Shown: piece by piece, positions 35,367 through 43,394 of the stretch
Layout of the letters: every line of letters begins with the position of its first letter
Position numbering within the stretch: position 1 is the first letter of the stretch
Source: Arthrobacter woluwensis
Lineage (GTDB): Bacteria; Actinomycetota; Actinomycetes; Actinomycetales; Micrococcaceae
Assembly: GCF_900105345.1 (NCBI RefSeq)
Contig: NZ_FNSN01000003.1
Coordinates: 310,001-374,000, forward strand
Direction of reading: 5' to 3'
Length of the DNA: 64,000 nt
The notes under the pieces: generated by a model
Databases searched by the model: none
Told to the model about the DNA's origin: nothing
What the model saw: only the letters and a program-made list of their open reading frames with translations
Program-made: the position numbers and the translations under genes

Positions 35367-36533
35367 TCAGCTCTTCGGAAGGCGCAGCCAGTCGGTGGCC
35401 GCCTTTTCCCAGCGATGCGTGCCGGACTTGAGCACGATGGGCCAGCCGGCCGCGGGGACCTGCCCGAACTTGTACGGGTCACCGATCATCGGGTTGGACA
35501 TCGGGGCGGCGTCGCGGAGGGCCTTCGCCACCGACTCACGCGTGACGTCCCCCTTGATGGTCTTGATCGCCTCGATGAAGTGCTTCGCCGCGAGGAAGCC
35601 GCCCTGGCTGAAGGAGGTGAGCGGGATGTTGTTCTTCGTCATGAGATCCCGCCATTCCTTGGTGATGTCGCTCTGCTCCGTGAAGGGGTAGAACTCGGCG
35701 GGGACGTAGATCCCGGCTCCGGCGTTGTCCACGGCCTTGGCGAAGTTCTCGCTGTACGTGCTGGTCAGGAACAGCCAGGTGACGTCGTTCCAGCCCTGGG
35801 CGTTCGCGGCCTTGACCTGCGCGATCGCGTCCGGCTCCACGCCGTTGACCGCGAGCGCCTTGCAGCCCTGCTGGCGTGCCTTGACGATGTACGGCGTGTA
35901 GTCCGCGGCGCCGTACGGCACGGTGTCGTCGACGTACTTGGGCTTCTTCCCGGTGGCCGCGGTCCATTTGTCGATGGCGGCCTGGTAGCTGGGCCGCGTG
36001 GATCCCGCGATCTCGAGCAGGATGCAGATGTCGTTCAGCTTCTTGACCTCGGACCCGTAGGTCAGGGTGAGCGTCATGTCGTTGTATGGGCCGACATTGG
36101 CCGGGGAGATGCTCTTGTTGTTGAAGCAGCCCGTGTCCACACCGATGCCGGGCACGGAGACGATCCCCTGCTGCTCGTAGTACTTGGCGTTGAGATCGCA
36201 CTCGAGCAGGCTGGCGGAGCCGACCATGGCGACCGCCTCGTCGGACCCGACGAGCTCACGGGCCGCGGCGGTGGCGCCGGCCGGGTCGCCCTTGTCATCG
36301 AGCGCCTTGTAATCGATCTTCTTCCCGTTCAGGCCGCCCGCGTCATTGAAGGCGTCGAAGACGGCCTTCGCCGCCAGCGAGGATTCGGGGAAGGTCGCCG
36401 CACCGGACTTGGTGTTGACGGAGCCGACGACGATCGAGCCGCCACCGCCTCCCCCGTCCGCGCCGGAACACCCCGAGAGGACGAGCGCCGCGGCGGCGAG
36501 GGCGGCAAGCGAGCCCAGTGCTGTTTTCTTCAT
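35367..36533 (-). CDS. ABC substrate-binding lipoprotein, Liv-type
   Basis: A 388-residue periplasmic-binding-fold lipoprotein beginning ATG 36533, with AGGAGGAA upstream; the open frame extends further but that part is Arg/Pro-rich and non-coding in style. The signal is MKKTALGSLAALAAAALVLSGC with the lipobox Cys at residue 22, followed by a Gly-rich linker. The domain (peripla_BP_6, LivJ-like) starts with IVVGSVNTKSGAATFPESS. It delivers the ligand to the LivH/LivMG channel. The ligand is unknown. Confidence 0.92.
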   Translation of the reverse strand: MKKTALGSLAALAAAALVLSGCSGADGGGGGGSIVVGSVNTKSGAATFPESSLAAKAVFDAFNDAGGLNGKKIDYKALDDKGDPAGATAAARELVGSDEAVAMVGSASLLECDLNAKYYEQQGIVSVPGIGVDTGCFNNKSISPANVGPYNDMTLTLTYGSEVKKLNDICILLEIAGSTRPSYQAAIDKWTAATGKKPKYVDDTVPYGAADYTPYIVKARQQGCKALAVNGVEPDAIAQVKAANAQGWNDVTWLFLTSTYSENFAKAVDNAGAGIYVPAEFYPFTEQSDITKEWRDLMTKNNIPLTSFSQGGFLAAKHFIEAIKTIKGDVTRESVAKALRDAAPMSNPMIGDPYKFGQVPAAGWPIVLKSGTHRWEKAATDWLRLPKS

Positions 36534-36654
36534 GGTGTTCCTCCTGCTTGTCCGCCGCGCCATCGCGGCGGTCCGTGGGCTCTCGCCCGGGGTGGTGGTG
36601 TCCGGACCTGGGCCGGACGGTCGGATGGGGGCGGCTCCGGGCCGCGTCGACGAG

Positions 36655-37452
36655 TCAGACCGGCTGTTCATCGGGATACGACACCGACCCCAGTGGATAG
36701 ATGTGGCCCCCGGCCCGTGAGTGCTCGGACTCCCCCGCCCCGTTGAGCCCGAGGAAGATCCCCGTGGTCCGGAGCTGGTAGCCGAGGTCGTGCAGCCAGA
36801 CGCTCGCCACCGCGATCCGGAACTCGCGGAAGCAGAAGAGGTACAGGCCGTCGTCGAACTTCCAGACCGTGGAGAGGTCCATGTCCCCGTGACCGCGCTG
36901 CACGCCCTGAAGGCACTGCCAGGCGTAGCGCCGACTGGAGATGTAGACGTGTTCGTAGAGGTGTTCCGGGCTGTAGCGGTAGATGTTGCGTTTGCCGATC
37001 AGGTCGCGGCTCGGGCCGGGCGCCGCGCCCGTCGCCTCCCCGCCGCCGACGACGCCGGCCCAGAAGTCCTGCTGCACCTGCGGCGTGCCGTCGACCGCCT
37101 CGGCCGCGATCCGCGAGCGCACCGCGGCGGCCCGGCGGGTGGTGGCCGAGTAGACGAGGGTGAGTGACTCCCGCTCCCGGCTTTCGAGCGGCAGATTGAC
37201 GAAGAAGACGTCATCCCGCACGGCGACCGCGTCATAGGGGTCGGTGGCGCCGCTCTCCTGGATCCGGCCCTCCGCCCGCCAGCTGACCTGGTGCTCCCCG
37301 AAGGACAGCAGCAGGTTCGTGCCGTCGTCGAGGGTGACGTCCAGGACCGTGCCGGTCAGGTTCGCGGAGGGCAGCCGGTAGGTGTCGATGCCGGCGGCGA
37401 ATTCGTCGTAGGTCCGCCAGTCGTCGGAGTCGGTCTCGGTCGTTGTGGTCAC
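36655..37452 (-). CDS. MoaF-family protein
   Basis: A 265-residue protein with both MoaF lipocalin-like halves. The C-terminal half has the family landmark YRYSPEHLYEHVYISSRRYAWQCLQG and LYLFCFREFRIAVASV. GTG 37452 is chosen because GGAGGA lies seven bases upstream; the open frame upstream is Arg-rich. MoaF was named from the monoamine (tyramine) regulon of Klebsiella and its activity is not settled; it may bind a small molecule. As first gene of this operon it links the transporter and amidohydrolase to amine- or amide-type compounds (inference). Confidence 0.85.
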   Translation of the reverse strand: MTTTTETDSDDWRTYDEFAAGIDTYRLPSANLTGTVLDVTLDDGTNLLLSFGEHQVSWRAEGRIQESGATDPYDAVAVRDDVFFVNLPLESRERESLTLVYSATTRRAAAVRSRIAAEAVDGTPQVQQDFWAGVVGGGEATGAAPGPSRDLIGKRNIYRYSPEHLYEHVYISSRRYAWQCLQGVQRGHGDMDLSTVWKFDDGLYLFCFREFRIAVASVWLHDLGYQLRTTGIFLGLNGAGESEHSRAGGHIYPLGSVSYPDEQPV

Positions 37453-37721
37453 AGTGTTCCTCCCGGTCCTCAGCCGGTCCGCGAGGTGCTCCCGCGCACG
37501 GCCTTCGGTGTTATCCACGTCACTTCATGGTTGATCCGGGGGCGGGCCCCAACAAGAACGGGCCCTTCGTTCGGGCACCGAGAGTCAACCGGCGTACCGC
37601 GGAGGGCAAGTCACGTCCGGTTCCGCGGGTGCCGGGCGGCGACTGACTCCGACCGGGACGTGCGACGGCGGGCGCCGCCGGGCGCTTTGGCTCCCACCCG
37701 CCGTCGTGCCAGCATGAGGGC

Positions 37722-38690
37722 ATGCCCACGGACAGCACCTCTCTGGAGAATCCCGCCTTGGCCGCCGAAGCGAAGGTGGCCCGCCTGGCGGTGACGGTGT
37801 TCCCGCTCCTGGTCCTCGCGGCCGGCATCGCGGGCTTCGTGGCGCCCGGGGTCTTCAAGCCCCTGGCGCCGTCCGTGCCGTACCTGCTGGGCGTCATCAT
37901 GTTCTGCATGGGCCTGACCCTCACGCCCCCGGATTTCGCCTCCGTGGCCCGTCGCCCGTGGGCGGTGCTGCTGGGAATCGTGGCGCACTACGTGATCATG
38001 CCGGGCGCGGGGTGGGCCATCGCCGTGCTGCTGCACCTGCCGCCCGAGCTGGCCGTCGGGGTCATCCTCGTGGGCTGCGCGCCGTCGGGCACCGCGTCGA
38101 ACGTCATGGCGTTCCTGGCGAAGGGAGACGTCGCGCTGTCCGTGGCGGTCGCCTCGGTCTCGACCCTGATCGCACCCCTTGTCACCCCGGCCCTGACGCT
38201 CCTGCTGGCCGGCTCCTTCCTCCACATCGACGCCGGCGGCATGGTCCTCGACATCCTCAAGACGGTGCTGCTTCCGGTGGTCGCGGGGCTGCTCGCGCGG
38301 CTCTTCCTCCGGAACGCCGTGGCCCGGATCCTACCGGCCCTGCCGTGGGCCTCGGCCGTGGTGATCTCGCTGATCGTGGCCGTCGTGGTGGCGGGGAGCG
38401 CGTCCCAGCTCGTGGCGGCGGGCGGCATCGTCTTCCTGGCCGTCGTGCTGCACAACGGCTTCGGCCTGGGGCTGGGCTACCTGGCCGGCAAGGTCGGCCG
38501 ACTGGACGGCCGGGCCCGGCGCGCCCTGGCGTTCGAGGTGGGCATGCAGAACTCCGGGCTGGCCGCCACCCTGGCCAACGCGCATTTCAGCCCGCTGGCG
38601 GCCCTGCCCTCGGCGGTGTTCTCGGTGTGGCACAACATCTCCGGCGCGGTCGTGGCGGCCTGGCTGGCCCGGAAACCGCTCCAGGACTGA
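37722..38690 (+). CDS. Bile acid:sodium symporter (BASS) family transporter
   Basis: A 322-residue membrane protein with nine to ten membrane segments. Family stretches are visible: VIMFCMGLTLTPPDF, VGVILVGCAPSGTASNVMAFLAKGDVALSVA and EVGMQNSGLAATLA. Bacterial members carry organic anions, such as pantoate-like or keto acids, with sodium. The substrate is unknown and no neighbours suggest one. It is divergent from the moaF gene across a 270-base gap where I see no other feature. Confidence 0.9.
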   Translation: MPTDSTSLENPALAAEAKVARLAVTVFPLLVLAAGIAGFVAPGVFKPLAPSVPYLLGVIMFCMGLTLTPPDFASVARRPWAVLLGIVAHYVIMPGAGWAIAVLLHLPPELAVGVILVGCAPSGTASNVMAFLAKGDVALSVAVASVSTLIAPLVTPALTLLLAGSFLHIDAGGMVLDILKTVLLPVVAGLLARLFLRNAVARILPALPWASAVVISLIVAVVVAGSASQLVAAGGIVFLAVVLHNGFGLGLGYLAGKVGRLDGRARRALAFEVGMQNSGLAATLANAHFSPLAALPSAVFSVWHNISGAVVAAWLARKPLQD

Positions 38691-38710
38691 CGGCGCCCCA
38701 CCCCACGCCG

Positions 38711-38775
38711 AACTCGCTATCCCCCGTTCGACCTCGCGACCAAGGACAGCGAGTTCAGCCCCGGAGTAGCGAGTT
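38711..38775. repeat. Gene-end array of AACTCGCT / AGCGAGTT words
   Basis: AACTCGCT at 38711-38718 and its complement AGCGAGTT at 38748-38755 and 38768-38775 lie just after the BASS gene. The arrangement and flanking letters (AGTAGCGAGTTCAGCC) match the array at 10.1-10.2 kb. It can form alternative hairpins and probably acts at the transcript end. Confidence 0.6.
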
Positions 38776-39092
38776 CAGCCCGGCAAAGCGAACCCCCCCC
38801 CTGTCGAACGGCGGGGGACCATAGCACCATTCATCAGCAATGCTTGAAACATTGAGCGGCGAGCATCAGCGCTCCTGTTGCTCAAACCGCCTCCACGCGG
38901 CCCTTCCTTGAGGATCCTTAACCGCTGTGGTGAAGGTCTCAGGCCGCCGCGCGCCCGGTGTTAGCTTGATCACCAACATGGTCGCAGGGAACGCTGAACC
39001 CCTACCCTGAAACCGCAACCCTTGCAGAATCCGGTCCTGACCGGCGGCCTCCGCGCGCCCGTTTCACCGCTGCACCACCCCCTGGAGGATCC

Positions 39093-40589
39093 ATGAGCGC
39101 TGTCCCGCTCCACGAATCCGGCGTGAAGGAATCGACGCCCGAACCACCTCAGCAAGGGCTCCGGCGGTCCATGGACACCCGGCACCTGGTGATGATCGGG
39201 CTCGGCGGAGTGATCGGCTCCGGCCTCTTCGTCAGCTCCGGCTACACGATCTCCCAGGCCGGCCCGCTCGGCGCCGTGATCGCGTACCTGATCGGCGCCG
39301 TCGTCGTGTATCTCGTGATGGCCTGTCTGAGCGAGCTGGCCATCGCGTACCCGGTCTCCGGCGCCTTCCACATCTACGCCGCCCGCACCATGGGACCCGC
39401 CACCGGCTTCACCACCGCCTGGCTGTACTGGCTGACCTGGGCCGTGGCCATCGGCTCCGAGTTTACGGCGGCCGGCGTCATGATGCAGCGCTGGTTCCCG
39501 GACGTGCCGGTCTGGATCTTCTGCCTGATCTTCGCCGCCGTGCTGTTCACCATGAACGCCATCTCCTCCCGCGTCTTCGGCGAGAGCGAGTTCTGGTTCG
39601 CCATGATCAAGGTCGCCGCCGTCGTCGGCCTGATCATCCTGGGCGGCGCCGCGCTGATCGGCTTCCACCCGGCCGCGCAGGGCCACTACCCGCACCTCTT
39701 CGAGAACTTCAACACCCCCGGCGGCCTGTTCCCGAACGGCTTCACCGGCGTCATGGTCACCGTGCTCGCCGTGCTCTTCGCGTTCTCCGGCTCCGAGCTG
39801 ATCGGCGTCGCCGCCGGTGAGACCGCCGACCCCGTCCGCAGCGTGCCCCGCGCCATGCGCACCACGGTGCTCCGTCTGGTCATCTTCTTCATCGGCGCGA
39901 TCACCGTCATCGCGGCCACCATCCCCTACGACAAGGCCGGCCTCGACGAGAGCCCCTTCGTCACGGTGTTCTCCGAGCTCGGCATCCCGTACGCCGCGGA
40001 CATCATGAACTTCGTGGTCATCACCGCGCTGCTCTCCGCCGGCAACAGCGGCCTGTACTCCTGCGCCCGCATGCTGTTCTCCCTGGCCGACGAGGGCCAC
40101 GCCCCCAAGGCCTTCGCGAAGCTCACCAAGCGGGGCATCCCGATGATCGCGCTCCTGGTCAGCCTCGTGGGCGGTCTGGCGTCCCTGGTCAGCAGCATCG
40201 TCGCCCCGACCACGGTGTACCTGGTGCTCATCTCGATCGCCGCGTTCGCCACGGTGGCCGTGTGGATGTCCATCGCGGCGTCGCACTTCTTCCACCGCCG
40301 GGCCTTCGTCCGCAACGGCGGCGACGTGCGCGCCCTGCCGTACCGGGCGCCGTTCTTCCCGCTCGTGCCGATCCTGGCCTTCACGGCCTGCTTCGCCTCG
40401 ATGGTGGGCATCGCCTTCGACCCCACCCAGGTCGCGGCCCTCTACATCGGCGTCCCGTTCACGGTGGCCTGCTATGTGTTCTTCCACTTCCGCTACGGCA
40501 AGGGCCGCAAGAAGCGCGTCGGCGAGCAGTCCCCGGCCACCGAGACCGCGACGGACACCGAGCCGGAGCAGGTCCCCGCGGCCGTCTGA
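39093..40589 (+). CDS. Amino acid permease, APC superfamily
   Basis: A 498-residue transporter with twelve membrane segments and the amino acid transporter (AAT) signature at the N-terminus: RHLVMIGLGGVIGSGLFVSSG, then SELAIAYPVSGAFHIYA. E-x-A-G-E-style SELIGVAAGETADPVRSVP in the middle is typical of the LysP/GabP/AnsP group. It imports an amino acid by proton symport; which one is not clear. ATG 39093 has GGAGG upstream. The hydrophilic C-terminal 35 residues are Glu/Thr-rich. Confidence 0.92.
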   Translation: MSAVPLHESGVKESTPEPPQQGLRRSMDTRHLVMIGLGGVIGSGLFVSSGYTISQAGPLGAVIAYLIGAVVVYLVMACLSELAIAYPVSGAFHIYAARTMGPATGFTTAWLYWLTWAVAIGSEFTAAGVMMQRWFPDVPVWIFCLIFAAVLFTMNAISSRVFGESEFWFAMIKVAAVVGLIILGGAALIGFHPAAQGHYPHLFENFNTPGGLFPNGFTGVMVTVLAVLFAFSGSELIGVAAGETADPVRSVPRAMRTTVLRLVIFFIGAITVIAATIPYDKAGLDESPFVTVFSELGIPYAADIMNFVVITALLSAGNSGLYSCARMLFSLADEGHAPKAFAKLTKRGIPMIALLVSLVGGLASLVSSIVAPTTVYLVLISIAAFATVAVWMSIAASHFFHRRAFVRNGGDVRALPYRAPFFPLVPILAFTACFASMVGIAFDPTQVAALYIGVPFTVACYVFFHFRYGKGRKKRVGEQSPATETATDTEPEQVPAAV

Positions 40590-40613
40590 CGCGCACCGCC
40601 CCGACGCCTTAAG

Positions 40614-40687
40614 CGCCGAGTTCGGGGGTTCCTTCCGGTTTCGCGGTCTGCAGACCACGGTTTCGGAAGGAACCCCCGAACTCGGCG
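40614..40687. terminator. Long hairpin between convergent permease and LysR-effector genes
   Basis: Perfect arms of about 24 bases (40614-40637 and 40664-40687) enclose a loop that itself contains the palindrome GGTCTGCAGACC. The arms contain CCGAGTTC words like those of the other gene-end elements. It separates two convergent genes. Confidence 0.65.
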
Positions 40688-40711
40688 TTCAACGAGCAGG
40701 CAGGCGCGTGC

Positions 40712-41497
40712 TCAGCGCCCTTTACGGCCCGACGACGGCGGCTTGCCGCGCCCGCGACCGGACCCCTTGCCGCCACCCGGCTTCCCGGGGCCCGGCTTCC
40801 CGCCGGATCGCCCCTTCTGGGCGCCGCCCTTGCCCTTGGACGCCCCATGAGCTCCGGCCACGGCGCTGCGCGTCTTCCGGGCCCTGGCCGCCTGGGCCTG
40901 CTGCTCCTGGTTCACCGAGGGCTGCCGGCCGGAATCCGCACGACGGCCGCGGACGATCCCCACAAACTCCTGAATCCGGTCCGAATCCGCGTCCTGCCGC
41001 CACACGAGGACGATCTCGCTCGGCGCGGTGTCGTGCAGCCGGCGAGCCACGACCTCCGGATTGTTCAGGTGCCGCACCTCGGGCAGCGGCAGGACCAGGA
41101 GCCCGGCGCCACTGGCCACGACCTCCAGCGCCATCTCCAGGCCGCCCAGCGCCTGCAGTCCCTCACGGGAGTTGTCGAGCAGGGTCTCCCCCTCCAGGTC
41201 CTCCAGGGCGAGCTCCTCGAAGGCCGCGATCTCGTGGCCCTTGGCGGCCACCACGGCCTGCTGCTCCTCGTAGAGCGGGATCGCGAAACGGCCCTCACGC
41301 AGCGTCGCGGCGGTCCCGGCGGGGACGCGGACGAAGGCGAGGTCCGCCTCACCGGCATCGAGCAGCGCCAGGGTGGCTGCGGCGTCGTCGTCCACCAGGC
41401 GGCGCTCCAGCGCGATCTGCGGCATCCGCTCCTCCCAGCGGCGGATCCATTTCCCCGGCGTGACGCCCGGGACGTACAGGAAGGTCAGGGAATCCAC
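40712..41497 (-). CDS. LysR-type effector-domain protein without HTH, with basic tail
   Basis: About 261 residues. Residues 1-195 match the substrate-binding domain of LysR regulators (VDSLTFLYVPGVTPGKWIRRWEERMP; later DLAFVRVP, LPLPEVRHL). There is no N-terminal DNA-binding domain: the frame starts GTG 41497, two bases after the stop of the glyoxalase-fold gene. The last 60 residues are low-complexity Gly/Lys/Arg (for example GAQKGRSGGKPGPGKPGGG), likely to bind nucleic acid. So it may still act on DNA or RNA through the tail, or simply bind a ligand. It is translationally close-coupled to the gene before it. Confidence 0.75.
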   Translation of the reverse strand: MDSLTFLYVPGVTPGKWIRRWEERMPQIALERRLVDDDAAATLALLDAGEADLAFVRVPAGTAATLREGRFAIPLYEEQQAVVAAKGHEIAAFEELALEDLEGETLLDNSREGLQALGGLEMALEVVASGAGLLVLPLPEVRHLNNPEVVARRLHDTAPSEIVLVWRQDADSDRIQEFVGIVRGRRADSGRQPSVNQEQQAQAARARKTRSAVAGAHGASKGKGGAQKGRSGGKPGPGKPGGGKGSGRGRGKPPSSGRKGR

Positions 41498-41498
41498 A

Positions 41499-41876
41499 TC
41501 AGTCCTGGTGCAGGCGGATGAGGTTGCCGCAGGAGTCGTCCACGTCCACGTAGGTCCCGGACGGGTCCACGACGGGCTCGCCCAGCACGCGCAGTCCGGC
41601 AGCCGCGAGACGTTCGGCCTCGGCGGCGACATCCTCGACGCCGAAGACGATCGCCGGCATCCCGGCTTCGTAGACACGGGAGCGGTAGTCCTCGCCGATG
41701 GGGTTGTCACTGGGTTCGAGCAGCAGGCCCGGTCCGCCCGGGATCGAGGCGTCCTGGACGATGAAGAGATTGGCTTCCGGGATCGCCATCAGGGTGTCGA
41801 AACCGAACTTCTCGGTGTACACGGCGTGCGCCGCGGCGGGGTCGGTCACATGGATACTGCACATCTTCACTCGCAT
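41499..41876 (-). CDS. VOC (glyoxalase/bleomycin resistance) family protein
   Basis: A 125-residue protein with two beta-alpha-beta-beta-beta units of the vicinal oxygen chelate fold: start MRVKMCSIHVTDPAAAHAVYTEKFGFDT, and end DPSGTYVDVDDSCGNLIRLHQD with a possible metal ligand Glu replaced by other residues. Many such proteins bind or inactivate small compounds; no specific role is evident. It is upstream of the LysR-effector-like gene in the same transcript. Confidence 0.88.
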   Translation of the reverse strand: MRVKMCSIHVTDPAAAHAVYTEKFGFDTLMAIPEANLFIVQDASIPGGPGLLLEPSDNPIGEDYRSRVYEAGMPAIVFGVEDVAAEAERLAAAGLRVLGEPVVDPSGTYVDVDDSCGNLIRLHQD

Positions 41877-42033
41877 GAGACCAGCCTAGGCGTCCTGTGC
41901 CCGGCGTCCAGCCCCGAGGCCGGACGGGAACCCGGCAGAACGTCGCGGAATCCTCCACCGCGGGAGCCGAAAACGCGATAGCTTCGGACTGACATCACGC
42001 ATTCCCCGGCACGGCTCTCCCGAGAGGATCCTC

Positions 42034-43203
42034 ATGAGCACAGCGTCCACCCCGGCCGTCCACGGCACCACCGCCCCCGGTTTCGAGCGCACGCGACAAG
42101 CGTTCGTGGAAGGATTCGACGGCCGTCCGGACATGGGCGCGGCCCTGTCCGTCTACCGCGGCGGCGAGAAAGTGGTCGACCTCTGGGGCGGTGTGAAGGA
42201 CGCCCGCACGGCGGAGCCCTGGCAGGAGGGCACCGCCGCGGTCATCTTCTCGGTCACCAAGGGACTCGCCTCCGTGCTCGTGGCCCGGCTGGTGGAACAG
42301 GGACTCATCGATTACGACGTGCCTCTCGCGCAGTACTGGCCGGAGTTCGGGGCGCGGGGCAAGGACCGGCTCACGGTGCGGGAGACGCTCGGGCACCGCG
42401 GCGGTCTCGCGGCCGTCCGGGTCCCGCTCACGCGGGAGCAGGTGCTGGACTGGGACTTCATGACGGCCCTGCTGGCGGACCAGGAGCCCCTCTGGAAGCC
42501 CGGCGCCGGATACGCCTACCACTCGATCACCCACGGCTGGCTGAGCGGCGAGCTGATCCGCCGGGTCACGGGCAAGACCCCGGGCGAACACTTCGCCGAG
42601 GTCTTCGGTCCGGTGCACCCCGAGGGCTGGCTCGGCCTGCCGGCCGCGGAGGAGCACCGGGTGGCCCACATCGGCCCCTCCGATGGCTATCTGCGGGGCG
42701 TCCAGGACCGCCTGTCCCTGCCCAACCCGTACGCGGCTCATGGCCCGGAGCTGGGCGGCGCCCTGCCGGCGACCCTCGTGGGTGAGGACACCGGCGCCAA
42801 CGACCCCCTCTTCCATCGCCACGAATTCCCCGCCGCGGGCGGCATCACCACGGCCCGCGCCCTGGCGGCCTTCTGGTCGGCCACCGTGCACGACGACGAC
42901 GAGCGCCTCCTCGGCGACGCCGCCCTGGCCGATGCGCTCACCGTCGTGAGCGAAGGCCCGTTGGAGCTGGACATCCCCGGCCCCGGCGAGGACCGTTTCG
43001 CCGCGGGGTTCCAGCTGCCGGGCGTCGACCAGGACCTCCTCACCCCCGCGGGCTTCGGCCACTACGGCGCGGGCGGGCAGCTGGGCTTCGCCGAACCTGA
43101 GCACGGCATCGGCTTCGGCTACCTCAGCAACTGGATGGAGCCCGACGCCGGCCGCGCCACCGCCGTCGTCCGCGCGCTGCGGGAGGATCTCGCGGAGCTC
43201 TGA
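42034..43203 (+). CDS. Serine hydrolase of the beta-lactamase family (EstB-like)
   Basis: A 389-residue protein of the class C beta-lactamase/esterase group. The catalytic SxxK is in FSVTKGLASVLV near residue 74 and the Tyr-containing YAYHSITHGWL motif near 165 supplies the general base. No signal peptide is seen, so it probably acts in the cytosol as an esterase or amidase rather than on antibiotics. ATG 42034 has a GAGAGGA site. A strong terminator follows. Confidence 0.9.
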   Translation: MSTASTPAVHGTTAPGFERTRQAFVEGFDGRPDMGAALSVYRGGEKVVDLWGGVKDARTAEPWQEGTAAVIFSVTKGLASVLVARLVEQGLIDYDVPLAQYWPEFGARGKDRLTVRETLGHRGGLAAVRVPLTREQVLDWDFMTALLADQEPLWKPGAGYAYHSITHGWLSGELIRRVTGKTPGEHFAEVFGPVHPEGWLGLPAAEEHRVAHIGPSDGYLRGVQDRLSLPNPYAAHGPELGGALPATLVGEDTGANDPLFHRHEFPAAGGITTARALAAFWSATVHDDDERLLGDAALADALTVVSEGPLELDIPGPGEDRFAAGFQLPGVDQDLLTPAGFGHYGAGGQLGFAEPEHGIGFGYLSNWMEPDAGRATAVVRALREDLAEL

Positions 43204-43252
43204 GAGTCGACAGGCGGCAGCCGGCGGCACCCGCCGCACCCGCGTTAAACGC

Positions 43253-43290
43253 CGACGCCGCACCGGGGAGTCAGCTCCGGTGCGGCGTCG
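43253..43290. terminator. Terminator after the serine hydrolase gene
   Basis: Perfect 14-base GC-rich arms (43253-43266 and 43277-43290) around a ten-base loop, 50 bases past the stop codon. Confidence 0.75.
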
Positions 43291-43345
43291 CGTGCCTGTT
43301 GCGAGGCGTGCCCCGGCCCTGGGCACGGGCCGGGACGTTTCAGAA

Positions 43346-43380
43346 GGATCCCCGGCGGAGCCGCGCTCCGCCGGGGATCC
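43346..43380. terminator. Terminator after the amine oxidase gene
   Basis: Perfect 15-base arms (43346-43360 and 43366-43380) around CCGCG lie 14 bases beyond the oxidase stop (minus strand). Together with the preceding hairpin this separates two convergent genes. Confidence 0.8.
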
Positions 43381-43394
43381 TGGAGTGCAGGGGA

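Noticed and set aside
38816-39092. Possible riboswitch in the leader of the amino acid permease gene
   Set aside because: The leader has several GC-rich short stems but no conserved core of lysine, glycine or T-box elements could be recognised.
41498-41710. N-terminal extension of the LysR-effector protein that might hide an HTH
   Set aside because: The upstream residues are Ser/Pro/Trp/Thr-rich antisense-style sequence overlapping the VOC gene and contain no HTH pattern.
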